Origin: Ignavibacteria bacterium | Lineage (GTDB): Bacteria > Bacteroidota > Ignavibacteria > Tepidaquicellales > Tepidaquicellaceae | Direction of reading: 5' to 3' | Assembly (NCBI GenBank): GCA_041649015.1 | Contig: JBAZNU010000008.1 | Coordinates: 98,590 to 162,589, forward strand | DNA: 64,000 nucleotides | Shown: in pieces, positions 9,390-17,422 of the stretch | Layout of the letters: every line of letters begins with the position of its first letter | Position numbering within the stretch: position 1 is the stretch's first letter | Position numbers and translations under genes: made by a program | The notes under the pieces: model-generated | Told to the model about the DNA's origin: nothing | What the model saw: the letters and a program-made list of their open reading frames with translations, nothing else | Database searches by the model: none

Positions 9390-10178
9390 TTATCTGTCGT
9401 AAGTAAACTTTATACCTGCTTCTTCTATAAATGTAAGTATGCAGATTATCTGATAATTTATTCTTTCTTCAAGCGGTAGTATCCTGAGTGTCTCTACTGT
9501 GTAAGATGGTATTTTAAGCTTTTCAATTATGTTGTCCATAGAATGATTAGCCTTGTAGGGAAAGTATTGTATGCGGAACTTGTATTCCGGATTATTTATT
9601 TGTTTGTTTACGTTTAGATGACTTCTAATTAAAAAATCCGCGTGCGTCTCTGAGTTCGTTATAAATGTCTGTCCGAATGACTTGTCTTTCTGCCTGTTAT
9701 ACCATTTTTCATCGAATTTAGTCCATGCTTCGTGAAGGTTTATTACATAATCCGGCTTGAACTCTTCAACAAATTTCATAAAATCATAAGCAAGATTTTC
9801 TTCATAAATAGTACCGTTTTCAGCTCCCGGGAAAACCTGATTAAGGTCAATATTAACACCTCTTACGTTTTGCTGGTATGCCGCCATATTAACGCGTGGT
9901 ATAAAACCGACCGTTCCTTCAAGTACATTAATGTACTTCATCACAGTATCGCATGCATAAATCCCGGCAACTTCGTCACCGTGTATTCCGGCGTCTATAA
10001 GTATTTTAGGGTATTCTTTCTCAGTCCTGAGTATGTAATAAGGTGTCATGTACTCTTTCTCTTCTCCAATATAAGAGTCAATAATGAAATGTTCAGTTCT
10101 GCGGTTGATGGACGATTGCGCTTGTAGTGTAAACGGACTTATTGTAATTATTAAAACAAAAAGTAATAATATTTTCAT
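9390..10178 (-). CDS. Exported AspA/AstE-like zinc amidohydrolase (M14 fold)
   Basis: 262 residues with a signal peptide ending near LQAQ. The zinc site of the succinylglutamate desuccinylase/aspartoacylase family is visible: His66 and Glu69 in GIHGDE and His149 in INLHE. The substrate-side motif NVRGVNIDLNQVFPG (residues 104-118) is also present, and a Glu in YTVETLR is a candidate general base. Members cleave amide bonds of N-acyl amino acids or act as carboxypeptidases. The signal peptide argues against cytosolic arginine catabolism and for a periplasmic peptidase or amidase. No biosynthetic partner is adjacent. Confidence 0.75.
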   Translation of the reverse strand: MKILLLFVLIITISPFTLQAQSSINRRTEHFIIDSYIGEEKEYMTPYYILRTEKEYPKILIDAGIHGDEVAGIYACDTVMKYINVLEGTVGFIPRVNMAAYQQNVRGVNIDLNQVFPGAENGTIYEENLAYDFMKFVEEFKPDYVINLHEAWTKFDEKWYNRQKDKSFGQTFITNSETHADFLIRSHLNVNKQINNPEYKFRIQYFPYKANHSMDNIIEKLKIPSYTVETLRILPLEERINYQIICILTFIEEAGIKFTYDR

Positions 10179-10215
10179 ACTTTTATAACATGATTATACT
10201 ACAAAAAGTTTATTA

Positions 10216-10791
10216 CTACCTCCTTATTCTAATCGCACCGGAATATACACAAGGGAACAATGCTGCCATTTTTAAAACATAGCTGACGTTCGGCATGTTA
10301 TCCGTTATTGACCAATCACGCCAGGCACCGCTTCCGCTGAACTTTGTGCTTATTCTAATGTTGCCGTCCGGACCCGATATACTCCAGTCTGTCCAGCTGT
10401 CTTCACCCGAAAATACTGTTGTTACTCTTAACGTTGTTTTCCCGTCCGTAACATCCCAATTCTTCCATGCATCATCTCCGCTGAACACTGTTCTGATTGT
10501 TCCGTTTATACCGTTGAAGTAAAAGCTCCAGTACTTCCATGCGTCATCACCGCTGAATACTGTCTCTATTGTTCCGCTGATACTCGGTAAATTAACATTC
10601 CATTTCTTCCAACCGTCATCGCCGGAAAAAGTAGTCCTCATTGAACCGCTCCCCTCTGAGGTTTGTACGTCCCAATCGCGCCATGAGTCATTACCAGAAT
10701 ATTTTGCTGATATTGATTTGTATTCAATACTTTGTGCGGCTGCAAATTGTGTAAATAAACTGATTATTATCAGTATTATGGTTCTCTTCAT
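10216..10791 (-). CDS. Exported protein of six exact 24-residue FSGDDxWxxW repeats
   Basis: I place the start at the ATG at 10791, which gives a clean signal peptide (MKRTIILIIISLFTQFAAAQ). An upstream in-frame ATG at 10845 would add 18 basic residues. The mature protein is almost entirely six repeats, FSGDDAWKxWxxxxxxxxGTIRTV. The first Trp of each falls at residues 37, 61, 85, 109, 133 and 157, an exact 24-residue period. The D-D acidic pair is kept in the central copies and decays in the first (GND) and last (GSG). The C-terminus ends in a short basic tail (SGAIRIRR). I do not recognise the family. The short exact period and aromatic-Gly pattern suggest a beta-solenoid or beta-propeller-like fold. 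It lies upstream of, and in the same direction as, the AspA-like gene. Confidence 0.65.
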   Translation of the reverse strand: MKRTIILIIISLFTQFAAAQSIEYKSISAKYSGNDSWRDWDVQTSEGSGSMRTTFSGDDGWKKWNVNLPSISGTIETVFSGDDAWKYWSFYFNGINGTIRTVFSGDDAWKNWDVTDGKTTLRVTTVFSGEDSWTDWSISGPDGNIRISTKFSGSGAWRDWSITDNMPNVSYVLKMAALFPCVYSGAIRIRR

Positions 10792-10909
10792 CTTTAGTCG
10801 TTTTATATATTTTTTAACTGTTTTATCAATCCTAATGTTCCGCATTTATTATTCCATATTACATTGAAAGAAAAAATCTAAACCCTTAATTTACTTGGAT
10901 ATATTATAA

Positions 10910-11785
10910 ATGACCGATAAATTAACAATCATAATACCATTTTATAACGAAGAAACTGCTTTGAAGGTATTAATTCCTTCTTTGATTCAGTTTTCAGACG
11001 TTAATAAATGTAAAATTGTAATGGTAAATGATGGCTCTGATGACAATTCAGATTCTGTCATTAAATCATTTAATTTTACGGATGATTTCATATTTATCAG
11101 GCACAAAATGAACCGCGGATACGGTGCTGCTCTTAAATCGGGTATCGAGAAATGCGAGACTGAATACGTTATTACTTTCGATGCCGACGGACAGCATTCA
11201 CTCGATGATGTAATAGTCCTCTACAATAAAATCATTTCAGAGGATGCCGACTTGGTAATAGGTTCGCGTATTAACAATGATAATACTGAAAAAACCAAGA
11301 GGTTCGGAAAGTTTATCATCAGAAATCTTTCTAAAATTTTGATTCAGAACAAGATTACTGACCTCAATGCCGGTATGAAAATTATGAGGACAAATCTTGC
11401 AAAGAAATACATTCGTATATGTCCTGATACATTTTCTTTCAGCGATGTTATAACCCTGATTTTCATTTCCGAAAAGAATGAGGTTCTTGAAGTGCCGGTA
11501 AAAGTTCTTCCGCGAGTAAACGGTAAGAGTAAAATTACAATAAATACTGCTTTTGATACCGTTATGGAGATTATTAATATTACTGTCCTTTTTAATCCAC
11601 TGAGGGTTTTCCTGCCATTATCTTTGATGTTCCTCATCCTTGGTATAATCTGGTCGTTTAAAATCGTTCTTGACGGTAAAGGCGTCAGTGTCGGAGGTAG
11701 TCTGTTGATTGTTATGGGTATTCTTAGTCTTTTAATGGGGCTAATCGCGGAGCAGCTATCATTCATTAAGAAAAGATTGATGTAG
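10910..11785 (+). CDS. Family 2 glycosyltransferase (dolichyl-/undecaprenyl-phosphate sugar synthase-like)
   Basis: 291 residues. The GT-A fold starts at TIIIPFYNEE, with the nucleotide-binding NDGSDD and the metal-binding DADGQHS near residues 85-91, then the DLNAGMKIM acceptor region. Two C-terminal transmembrane segments occupy roughly residues 226-250 and 257-282. This is the DPM1/GtrB-like architecture that loads a sugar onto a polyprenyl phosphate. The next gene begins after one base and encodes a GT39-like membrane transferase that would use such a lipid-linked sugar, so the two probably act together in envelope glycosylation. Confidence 0.85.
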   Translation: MTDKLTIIIPFYNEETALKVLIPSLIQFSDVNKCKIVMVNDGSDDNSDSVIKSFNFTDDFIFIRHKMNRGYGAALKSGIEKCETEYVITFDADGQHSLDDVIVLYNKIISEDADLVIGSRINNDNTEKTKRFGKFIIRNLSKILIQNKITDLNAGMKIMRTNLAKKYIRICPDTFSFSDVITLIFISEKNEVLEVPVKVLPRVNGKSKITINTAFDTVMEIINITVLFNPLRVFLPLSLMFLILGIIWSFKIVLDGKGVSVGGSLLIVMGILSLLMGLIAEQLSFIKKRLM

Positions 11786-11786
11786 A

Positions 11787-13082
11787 ATGGGGAAATTTTC
11801 CTTGCGTAATTGGCTCCTGATAATTTTCTTCCTGGCGTTTTCTTTACGGATGATATACATGCTCGTCCCGCACGTTAATTACTTTAATGATAAGCTGCCT
11901 GTGAAGTTTCTTGCTGAAGAGCAAATATCTGACGATAGAACTTATACTCAGCTTGCTTATGGAGTCCTGAAGTACGGTTATCCTGCTAAGAAGGACCAGT
12001 TCAGCATGTATGCCGGATTTTTGTATCCTTATATTGTTGCTGTAAACCTCTCATTTTCGAACAACTATATTTACCTCTTTATTTTTCAGATTATTCTTGC
12101 TTCTTTAACATCGGTTCTTATTTCTCTTATCGCTTACAGATTAACGGGCAATCTAAATGTTGCAGTACTCGCCGGATTGCTCTATGCATTATACTATCCG
12201 AACTTCATTTTTCCTGCTCGAGTGCTGACGGAAACTTCATTCACATTCTTAGTAGTTCTTGCATTCTTCTTTCTCCAGAAAGGAATAAGTGAAAAAAGAG
12301 TAACGCAGTTGTTCGTTTTTGGTGCTTTGCTGTCTGTTGCAGCTTTGATGAAATCGATGTTGTTCTATGTTTTCTTCTTTATTTATTTTTACCTTGTTTT
12401 CAGAGCATTCGTAAAAAAAGATGTGAGTAAATATGTGACTGCTTTAATTCTTTTATTCTTCGTTATTCAATCCCCTTATTACATAGTCTCTTATCTAAAT
12501 ACTAATAAACTTATTGTGGGATCATCAAACGGCTGGTACATGATTCTTACGGGTACTTATCTGCCCCTGAAAGGTGATGAACCAAAAGACCCTGAATATG
12601 ACATATTCACAGACCATCCGGTAGGAAAAGTTTATAAACTGGAACTCGAACAAGGCTGGAACGAATTTCAAATGGACTCAGCTTTTACTGCACTCGGTAA
12701 AAAACAGCTCATTGATAATTTCACAAATCATCCGTTTGAATCTATAGAGGTCATGTCCATTCAGTTATCTCGCTTCTGGTTTCACATGCCTTATTATATA
12801 CGTCCAATACCGGGGAAGGGTACTATCGTTGCTGCTGTTTATAAACTCATCCTGACTGTGTTTATGTTCATCGGGTTCTATTGGTTTGCACTGAAAAAGA
12901 AAGATAACTTTTCTCAGATTACATTTTTCTTCTTGATTATTTACTCATCTCTTCACATGCTTGTCTTTTCTTCTCTGCGGTATTCTGCTCCGCTTATTCC
13001 ATTTATGATTCTTTTTGCGTCTGTGGGAATCTATTATTCAAACGCCTTGAAAGGTCTTGGATTTTTTAAAACAAATGATTAA
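11787..13082 (+). CDS. Polytopic GT39/ArnT-like membrane glycosyltransferase
   Basis: 431 residues with about 10-11 hydrophobic segments. The first loop carries acidic residues (EEQISDDRTYTQLAYG), as in the PMT/ArnT fold where an Asp-containing loop binds the acceptor. A ~90-residue soluble stretch lies near residues 255-330. These enzymes transfer sugars from polyprenyl-phosphate donors to lipids or proteins outside the membrane. One base separates it from the GT2 gene, so they are almost certainly co-transcribed. The acceptor cannot be told from sequence. Confidence 0.75.
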   Translation: MGKFSLRNWLLIIFFLAFSLRMIYMLVPHVNYFNDKLPVKFLAEEQISDDRTYTQLAYGVLKYGYPAKKDQFSMYAGFLYPYIVAVNLSFSNNYIYLFIFQIILASLTSVLISLIAYRLTGNLNVAVLAGLLYALYYPNFIFPARVLTETSFTFLVVLAFFFLQKGISEKRVTQLFVFGALLSVAALMKSMLFYVFFFIYFYLVFRAFVKKDVSKYVTALILLFFVIQSPYYIVSYLNTNKLIVGSSNGWYMILTGTYLPLKGDEPKDPEYDIFTDHPVGKVYKLELEQGWNEFQMDSAFTALGKKQLIDNFTNHPFESIEVMSIQLSRFWFHMPYYIRPIPGKGTIVAAVYKLILTVFMFIGFYWFALKKKDNFSQITFFFLIIYSSLHMLVFSSLRYSAPLIPFMILFASVGIYYSNALKGLGFFKTND

Positions 13083-13143
13083 CAAAGCTATTGTTTTAAT
13101 ATTCTAAATATTATATTTTAATACTTAATCAAACTGTATTAAA

Positions 13144-13389
13144 ATGGGAATAGCAGGATTAATTATTGGAGTTTTTTCAATCATCGGTTTTTTTATAGGT
13201 CTAATACCTTTTCTGGGTTGGTTTAACTGGTTTAACATTCCTTTAGCCTTACTCGGTCTTGTTATCAGTATTATTGGAGCTGCTACAAGCGATAACTCAA
13301 AAGGACCGGCTATCACGGGTATGATTCTGTGTGGTATTGCATTGTTTGTAGGTGCATTTAGACTCATGCTTGGAGGTGGTTTAATTTAA
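13144..13389 (+). CDS. Small membrane protein, DUF4190-like
   Basis: 81 residues, almost entirely hydrophobic, with two or three transmembrane segments (IIGVFSIIGFFIGLIPFLG, IPLALLGLVISIIGAAT, ITGMILCGIALFVGA). The Gly-rich helices and a short NSKGPA loop recall DUF4190-type proteins. Function unknown. It follows the glycosyltransferase pair by about 60 bases on the same strand. Confidence 0.55.
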   Translation: MGIAGLIIGVFSIIGFFIGLIPFLGWFNWFNIPLALLGLVISIIGAATSDNSKGPAITGMILCGIALFVGAFRLMLGGGLI

Positions 13390-13451
13390 TATTATTTTAT
13401 TAAATCTTATCAGCCTTGTTGTTTTTGGCTTTTATTTAACTTAATTGAAGT

Positions 13452-13859
13452 ATGGCAAGAAAATCAAATTTTAGATTATTCATTAGTCTCCTTTTTGTCT
13501 TGGGGCTTATGGCTCTCGTTTACTGGCTTATTAACAATAACATATTGGAATTCTTATCAGGAGATTCAGCTGACGATATAGAGCTCGGCAAGGGTTATCA
13601 GTATAAGTTTGCATACACTGGTAATGGTGACATGACAAACATTATAAGCCTTAACAGGGGTAGCTCTCTGTTTGAATTCTATCATGAAGGGCGCGGTGAT
13701 TTTTATGTAGATGTGAAATACTCTGACGGAAGACTATTGAAAGTACTAGCACAGACAAAAGGTGATTATCGCGGGAAAATGGAAGTTGAAGTTCCCGAAA
13801 CCGATGCTTATACCATCAATATAAAAACCACGGGTAAGTGGGGACTTGATTTTAAATAA
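13452..13859 (+). CDS. Single-pass membrane protein with a C-terminal beta-sandwich-like domain
   Basis: 135 residues. A basic N-terminus precedes one transmembrane helix at about 9-28 (LFISLLFVLGLMALVYWLI). A soluble domain of alternating beta strands follows, ending in TDAYTINIKTTGKWGLDFK. That end recalls pre-peptidase C-terminal or emp24-like beta-sandwiches (FEFYHEGRGDFYVDVKYSDG). Function not known. Stop-to-stop spacing with the convergent TPR gene is 3 bases. Confidence 0.55.
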   Translation: MARKSNFRLFISLLFVLGLMALVYWLINNNILEFLSGDSADDIELGKGYQYKFAYTGNGDMTNIISLNRGSSLFEFYHEGRGDFYVDVKYSDGRLLKVLAQTKGDYRGKMEVEVPETDAYTINIKTTGKWGLDFK

Positions 13860-13862
13860 TTA

Positions 13863-14621
13863 CTATTTATACGTATAATTCAGGTAATCTATTTTTTTAT
13901 CAAGTTCGTCTTTATATTGAGGGTTTAACTGTGTTGCTTTTATGAAATCTTCAATCGCCTCGTCATATTTTTCTACTCTTTCAAATGCAGCTCCTCTGTT
14001 GTAATATGCTTTGGCTAGTTTTGAATCTTTTACAATAACTGTATCATATTCTTTTATTGCTTGCCATGTCTCATTCAATGCATCGTAAACAACACCCTTG
14101 TTGAAATTAGCAATAGTATCGTCTGGCTTTAAGAATAATACCATCTGATAATCCCATAGGGCTTTGTTGTATTGCTTCAGTCTCTCCTGCGCTGTCCCTC
14201 GGTTCTGGTATGCGGAGTGATTATAAGGATTCAGCTGTATATACCTGTCGTAATCTTTTATAGCCTCTCTGTATTTGTGTATGTTTTGCAAATGATTTGC
14301 TCTGTCAAGATATGGACCCGGATTCATACTGTCAGCGGCAATAAGCAGGTTTAATTCTTCAAATGCTTTCAGGTTTTGTACCTTGTAAGCACTATCTCTC
14401 GGTATTGAATATCCCATATGAAAACTTTCTATCGTATCTCTGTAATCAAAATATCCTTTTCCGTAAATATCCGTACTGTCCCTTACAGGTCTTCTTACAT
14501 CTATTTCTTGTCTGTCCTGAACTAAATTTTCGGTTTGCTTTTTCTTGCTGCAGGAATAAACCGTCAGCATGATTGCAGTAATTACTATCCCCAATAATAA
14601 AGCCTTTGAAATGTTTGGCAT
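13863..14621 (-). CDS. TPR-repeat lipoprotein
   Basis: 252 residues. The lipoprotein signal ends at VYSC-SKKK, so it is probably outer-membrane or periplasmic. From about residue 85 on there are four TPR units with typical features (AIKDYDRYIQLNPYNHSAYQNRG, ALWDYQMVLFLKPDD, AIKEYDTVI, AYYNRGAAFERVEKYDEAIEDF). TPR scaffolds bind partner proteins, so the role depends on partners that are not visible here. It lies upstream of nothing co-directional nearby apart from the damaged DinB gene. Confidence 0.8.
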   Translation of the reverse strand: MPNISKALLLGIVITAIMLTVYSCSKKKQTENLVQDRQEIDVRRPVRDSTDIYGKGYFDYRDTIESFHMGYSIPRDSAYKVQNLKAFEELNLLIAADSMNPGPYLDRANHLQNIHKYREAIKDYDRYIQLNPYNHSAYQNRGTAQERLKQYNKALWDYQMVLFLKPDDTIANFNKGVVYDALNETWQAIKEYDTVIVKDSKLAKAYYNRGAAFERVEKYDEAIEDFIKATQLNPQYKDELDKKIDYLNYTYK

Positions 14622-14660
14622 TTTTTCCCCTTTAAATTTTTACTTGCTTTCCGTTGTAAA

Positions 14661-15186
14661 CTAAAGATAATTCTCTTTTAAAAAATTAATATGATATATT
14701 TCGTGTCCTGTCATTAAATAAATTATCGCCCTTACCGTGATTTCATTGTCGTTAGCTACACCCTTTTCCATCATTGTCAATTTATCAAAACTTCTGAATA
14801 GATTAATATTAGCCGCCCTAAGAAATAGCCTTTCATCAACGATATCTTTCAATGTTCTGTTGAAAAAGTTCGCTTTCTTAACGTAATCATCCTGCTCAAA
14901 ACCCGGTAATGGCTGTGTATCTTCCTCTGGCTATCCTAAGTGCTCTTGAACTGAATATCCTTTCTGTGTCAGAAAGATGCCCCACAATATCTTTTATCGT
15001 CCATTTCCCAAATGCGTATGTGTGGTCTCCTAGTTCTTCCGGTATATTCGATAAAAACTCGTGCGCTATCGCTGATTGTTTCTCAAAAGTCTTAATTATA
15101 TTGCCTTCTGGTACAAGGTCAACGTAATGCGTGTAATGACCCGGATATTCTTCGGGTAATGGCTTTTGATTAAATACTATATCCAT
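14661..15186 (-). pseudogene. DinB-family (YfiT/bacillithiol-type) protein, broken by a +1 frameshift
   Basis: The 5' part (15186 down to about 14923) encodes the first ~90 residues of a DinB-like four-helix metal protein (GKWTIKDIVGHLSDTERIFSSRALRIARG). It then runs into a TGA at 14896. Dropping one A at 14922/14923 (minus-strand AGA GGA A GAT) restores the expected DTQPLPGFEQDDYVKKANFF, which joins the downstream frame (KDIVDERLFLRAANINLF ... GHEIYHINFLKENYL). That gives a normal ~174-residue protein. Metal-ligand histidines GHLSD and GHEIYH lie on opposite sides of the break. Either a recent inactivating mutation or a sequence error; coding quality on both sides argues that any loss is recent. 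Confidence 0.85.
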
Positions 15187-15263
15187 TCAGTAATATAATT
15201 ACTTTATTTATTAAATAAAATATATCAATAGAATCTGTCTTTCAATGTATTTTTATGTATAAC

Positions 15264-16217
15264 TCATTTGAATAACTGTATGTTGCCGCCCGTATGTATA
15301 TACAGCAAATTTTCTCCGCTGTTAAATTTTCCTTTTCTTATGTAATCTATCATTCCTGCAGCAGCCTTACCCGAATATACTCTGTCAAGGAGTATTCCTT
15401 CGTTCGTTGCAAATAATGATATTGCTTCATTTGCTTCTTTAGTCTCCGCACCGTACGCATCACCTATGTATGTGTCATCGACAACGATATCTTCCTTTCT
15501 GTATCCTGTTTCAATCTTACTCTCAGCCTCAGCGCATAATGCTTCTACTTCGGCTGCAATTTGTTTCGCATTTTTTGTAATAGCTATTCCGTTTATCCTT
15601 GCATCATAACCCGTGTAACTTTTTCCTAATACCAATCCCGACTGAGTTCCCGCTGAACCAGTTGCATGAAATATGTTCTTAAAATATATATTCTCTTTTT
15701 CTGAAAATTCTTTTATTTCTCTCATACAGTCAATATAACCTTTTGCACCCGTGCTTGTTGAACCTCCTATAGGCATCTTATAAACTTTCTTCCCTGAATG
15801 TTCAAGCTTTTTCATCAGGACATCTGCTTCTTTTTCCCAGTCATCCCATTCAAACGATTCTACATCATGTATCTGAGCCCCGAAAAGATTGTCAAGTAGC
15901 AAATTTCCTGTTGCTCTTTCTGGTTTTACTCCGCCTAAAACAAGCCTTACCTCAAGTCCCGTCGCTGCTCCGTATGCCGAGGCAATTCTGCAAAAGTTCG
16001 ATTGATAAGCACCTACTGCTATTATGGTATCAGCTCCGTTTTGTATTGCCTCATAAATCAGGTAATCAAGCTTTCTCGTCTTGTTCCCTCCGAACGCAAA
16101 TCCGGTAAGGTCATCCCGCTTACAAAATATGTTTGTATTAAATTTCTTAGAAAGATTTTCAAGTTTATGCAGCGGAGTTGGAAGTATTGAGTAATGCAGT
16201 TTATTATTATTTTTCAT
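15264..16217 (-). CDS. PLP-dependent D-cysteine desulfhydrase / ACC deaminase family
   Basis: 317 residues, tryptophan-synthase-beta fold (fold type II). The CKRDDLTGFAFGGNKTRKLDYL region carries the likely Schiff-base Lys46 in GGNK, and GGSTSTGAKGY binds the cofactor phosphate. The family covers D-cysteine desulfhydrase, 1-aminocyclopropane-1-carboxylate deaminase and L-cysteate sulfo-lyase, which cannot be separated by eye; D-cysteine desulfhydrase is the usual role outside plant-associated bacteria. Two bases separate its start from the queA stop, so it is the last gene of the glgB-GH57-malQ-queA run. Confidence 0.8.
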   Translation of the reverse strand: MKNNNKLHYSILPTPLHKLENLSKKFNTNIFCKRDDLTGFAFGGNKTRKLDYLIYEAIQNGADTIIAVGAYQSNFCRIASAYGAATGLEVRLVLGGVKPERATGNLLLDNLFGAQIHDVESFEWDDWEKEADVLMKKLEHSGKKVYKMPIGGSTSTGAKGYIDCMREIKEFSEKENIYFKNIFHATGSAGTQSGLVLGKSYTGYDARINGIAITKNAKQIAAEVEALCAEAESKIETGYRKEDIVVDDTYIGDAYGAETKEANEAISLFATNEGILLDRVYSGKAAAGMIDYIRKGKFNSGENLLYIHTGGNIQLFK

Positions 16218-16219
16218 AA

Positions 16220-17422
16220 TTAATCTTTCGGTATTATTATTGACGAATCTCCGTAACTTAAAAATCTAAAATCATTATTCAAAGCATATTCATATATCTT
16301 TTTCCAATCTGGTCCAGTAAACGCCGAAACAAGTAAAAGCAATGTCGAAGTCGGTAAATGAAAATTTGTAACAAGTATATCAACGAGTTTGAACTTATAA
16401 CCTGGTATTATCATAAGACTTGTACTTCCTTCTATTGTATCAGTTCCACTCTTATCCAGCCTTTTTATAAGATTCTTAATCGCTTGCTCAGGTTCCGGTA
16501 AATCCTTGCTCATAAATTCATACACTTCCCATTGCTTTATATTAAACCCATCTTTTTCAGTAAATACACCAAGCCAGTACAGACTCTCAAGCGTTCTTAC
16601 ACTCGTTGTCCCGATCGCAATTTTCTTTTTATGATTGTTGTTAAGCAGGTTCTCCAGAAAACTCTTTCTTACTGTGAAAATTTCTTTGTGCATTCTGTGT
16701 TCATACACGTCATTGGTTTTCATGGGTTTGAAAGTTCCTGCACCAACATTCAATGTTATAAAATCAAAGCAAATATTTCTCTCATTCAATCCGTTTAATA
16801 CCTCTTTTGTGAAGTGCAGTCCTGCTGTTGGAGCAGCTACTGAACCTTCTGTGTCTGCAAAAACTGTTTGGTATCTTTCACCGTCTGATATTTCAGCTTT
16901 TCTTTTAATGTATGGCGGAAGGGGAGTGGTTCCTGCATTGCTCATTACCTCTGAAAAACTGTACCCTCCCTCCCACTTGAACTTTATACTGAATCCATCT
17001 GTATCTTTTCTTGTCTTTTCTGCATATAGTTGCACAGCTTTGTTATCTATAGTGAAATCTTTTACGAGTATTTCATCCCTCCATTTGCTTGCATTTCCTA
17101 CTAAACAGTTCCATTCTGATTCATTCATGCTTTCGAAAGCTTTCTCAATTCCCTTCCCAATCGGTTCTAAACAGAATATTTCTATCTTTGCCCCGGTCTC
17201 TTTTTTAAAGAAAATTCTCGCATTTATTACTTTTGTATTGTTGAATATCATAAAGGAATTATTTGGCAGGCATTCATTAATATCTCTGAATGTTTTCTCG
17301 GTTATATTTCCTTTGTCATAGAATAAAAGTTTTGATGCAGCCCTTTCTGGTAAGGGTTTCTGAGCTATCCTTTCTTCCGGTAGCTCGTAATTGTATTCCT
17401 CAATATTTATTCTCTTATCCAA
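16220..17422 (-). CDS. queA: S-adenosylmethionine:tRNA ribosyltransferase-isomerase QueA
   Basis: 400 residues. Catalyses the penultimate step of queuosine synthesis, adding the ribosyl part of SAM to preQ1 in tRNA. Family landmarks are YELPEERIAQKPLPERAASKLL at the N-terminus, AAPTAGLHFT, LNVGAGTFKPM and the C-terminal FHLPTSTLLLLVSAFTG, with a late SYGDSS. The start codon is TTG (17422), directly after the malQ stop. The N-terminal motif begins at residue 13, the usual distance, which supports this start. Apparently translationally coupled to malQ. No other queuosine genes are in the window. Confidence 0.93.
   Translation of the reverse strand: MDKRINIEEYNYELPEERIAQKPLPERAASKLLFYDKGNITEKTFRDINECLPNNSFMIFNNTKVINARIFFKKETGAKIEIFCLEPIGKGIEKAFESMNESEWNCLVGNASKWRDEILVKDFTIDNKAVQLYAEKTRKDTDGFSIKFKWEGGYSFSEVMSNAGTTPLPPYIKRKAEISDGERYQTVFADTEGSVAAPTAGLHFTKEVLNGLNERNICFDFITLNVGAGTFKPMKTNDVYEHRMHKEIFTVRKSFLENLLNNNHKKKIAIGTTSVRTLESLYWLGVFTEKDGFNIKQWEVYEFMSKDLPEPEQAIKNLIKRLDKSGTDTIEGSTSLMIIPGYKFKLVDILVTNFHLPTSTLLLLVSAFTGPDWKKIYEYALNNDFRFLSYGDSSIIIPKD

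Noticed and set aside
14661..15186. Programmed frameshift in the DinB gene
   Set aside because: No slippery heptamer or downstream structure is evident around AGAGGAAGAT, and DinB proteins are not known to use recoding.
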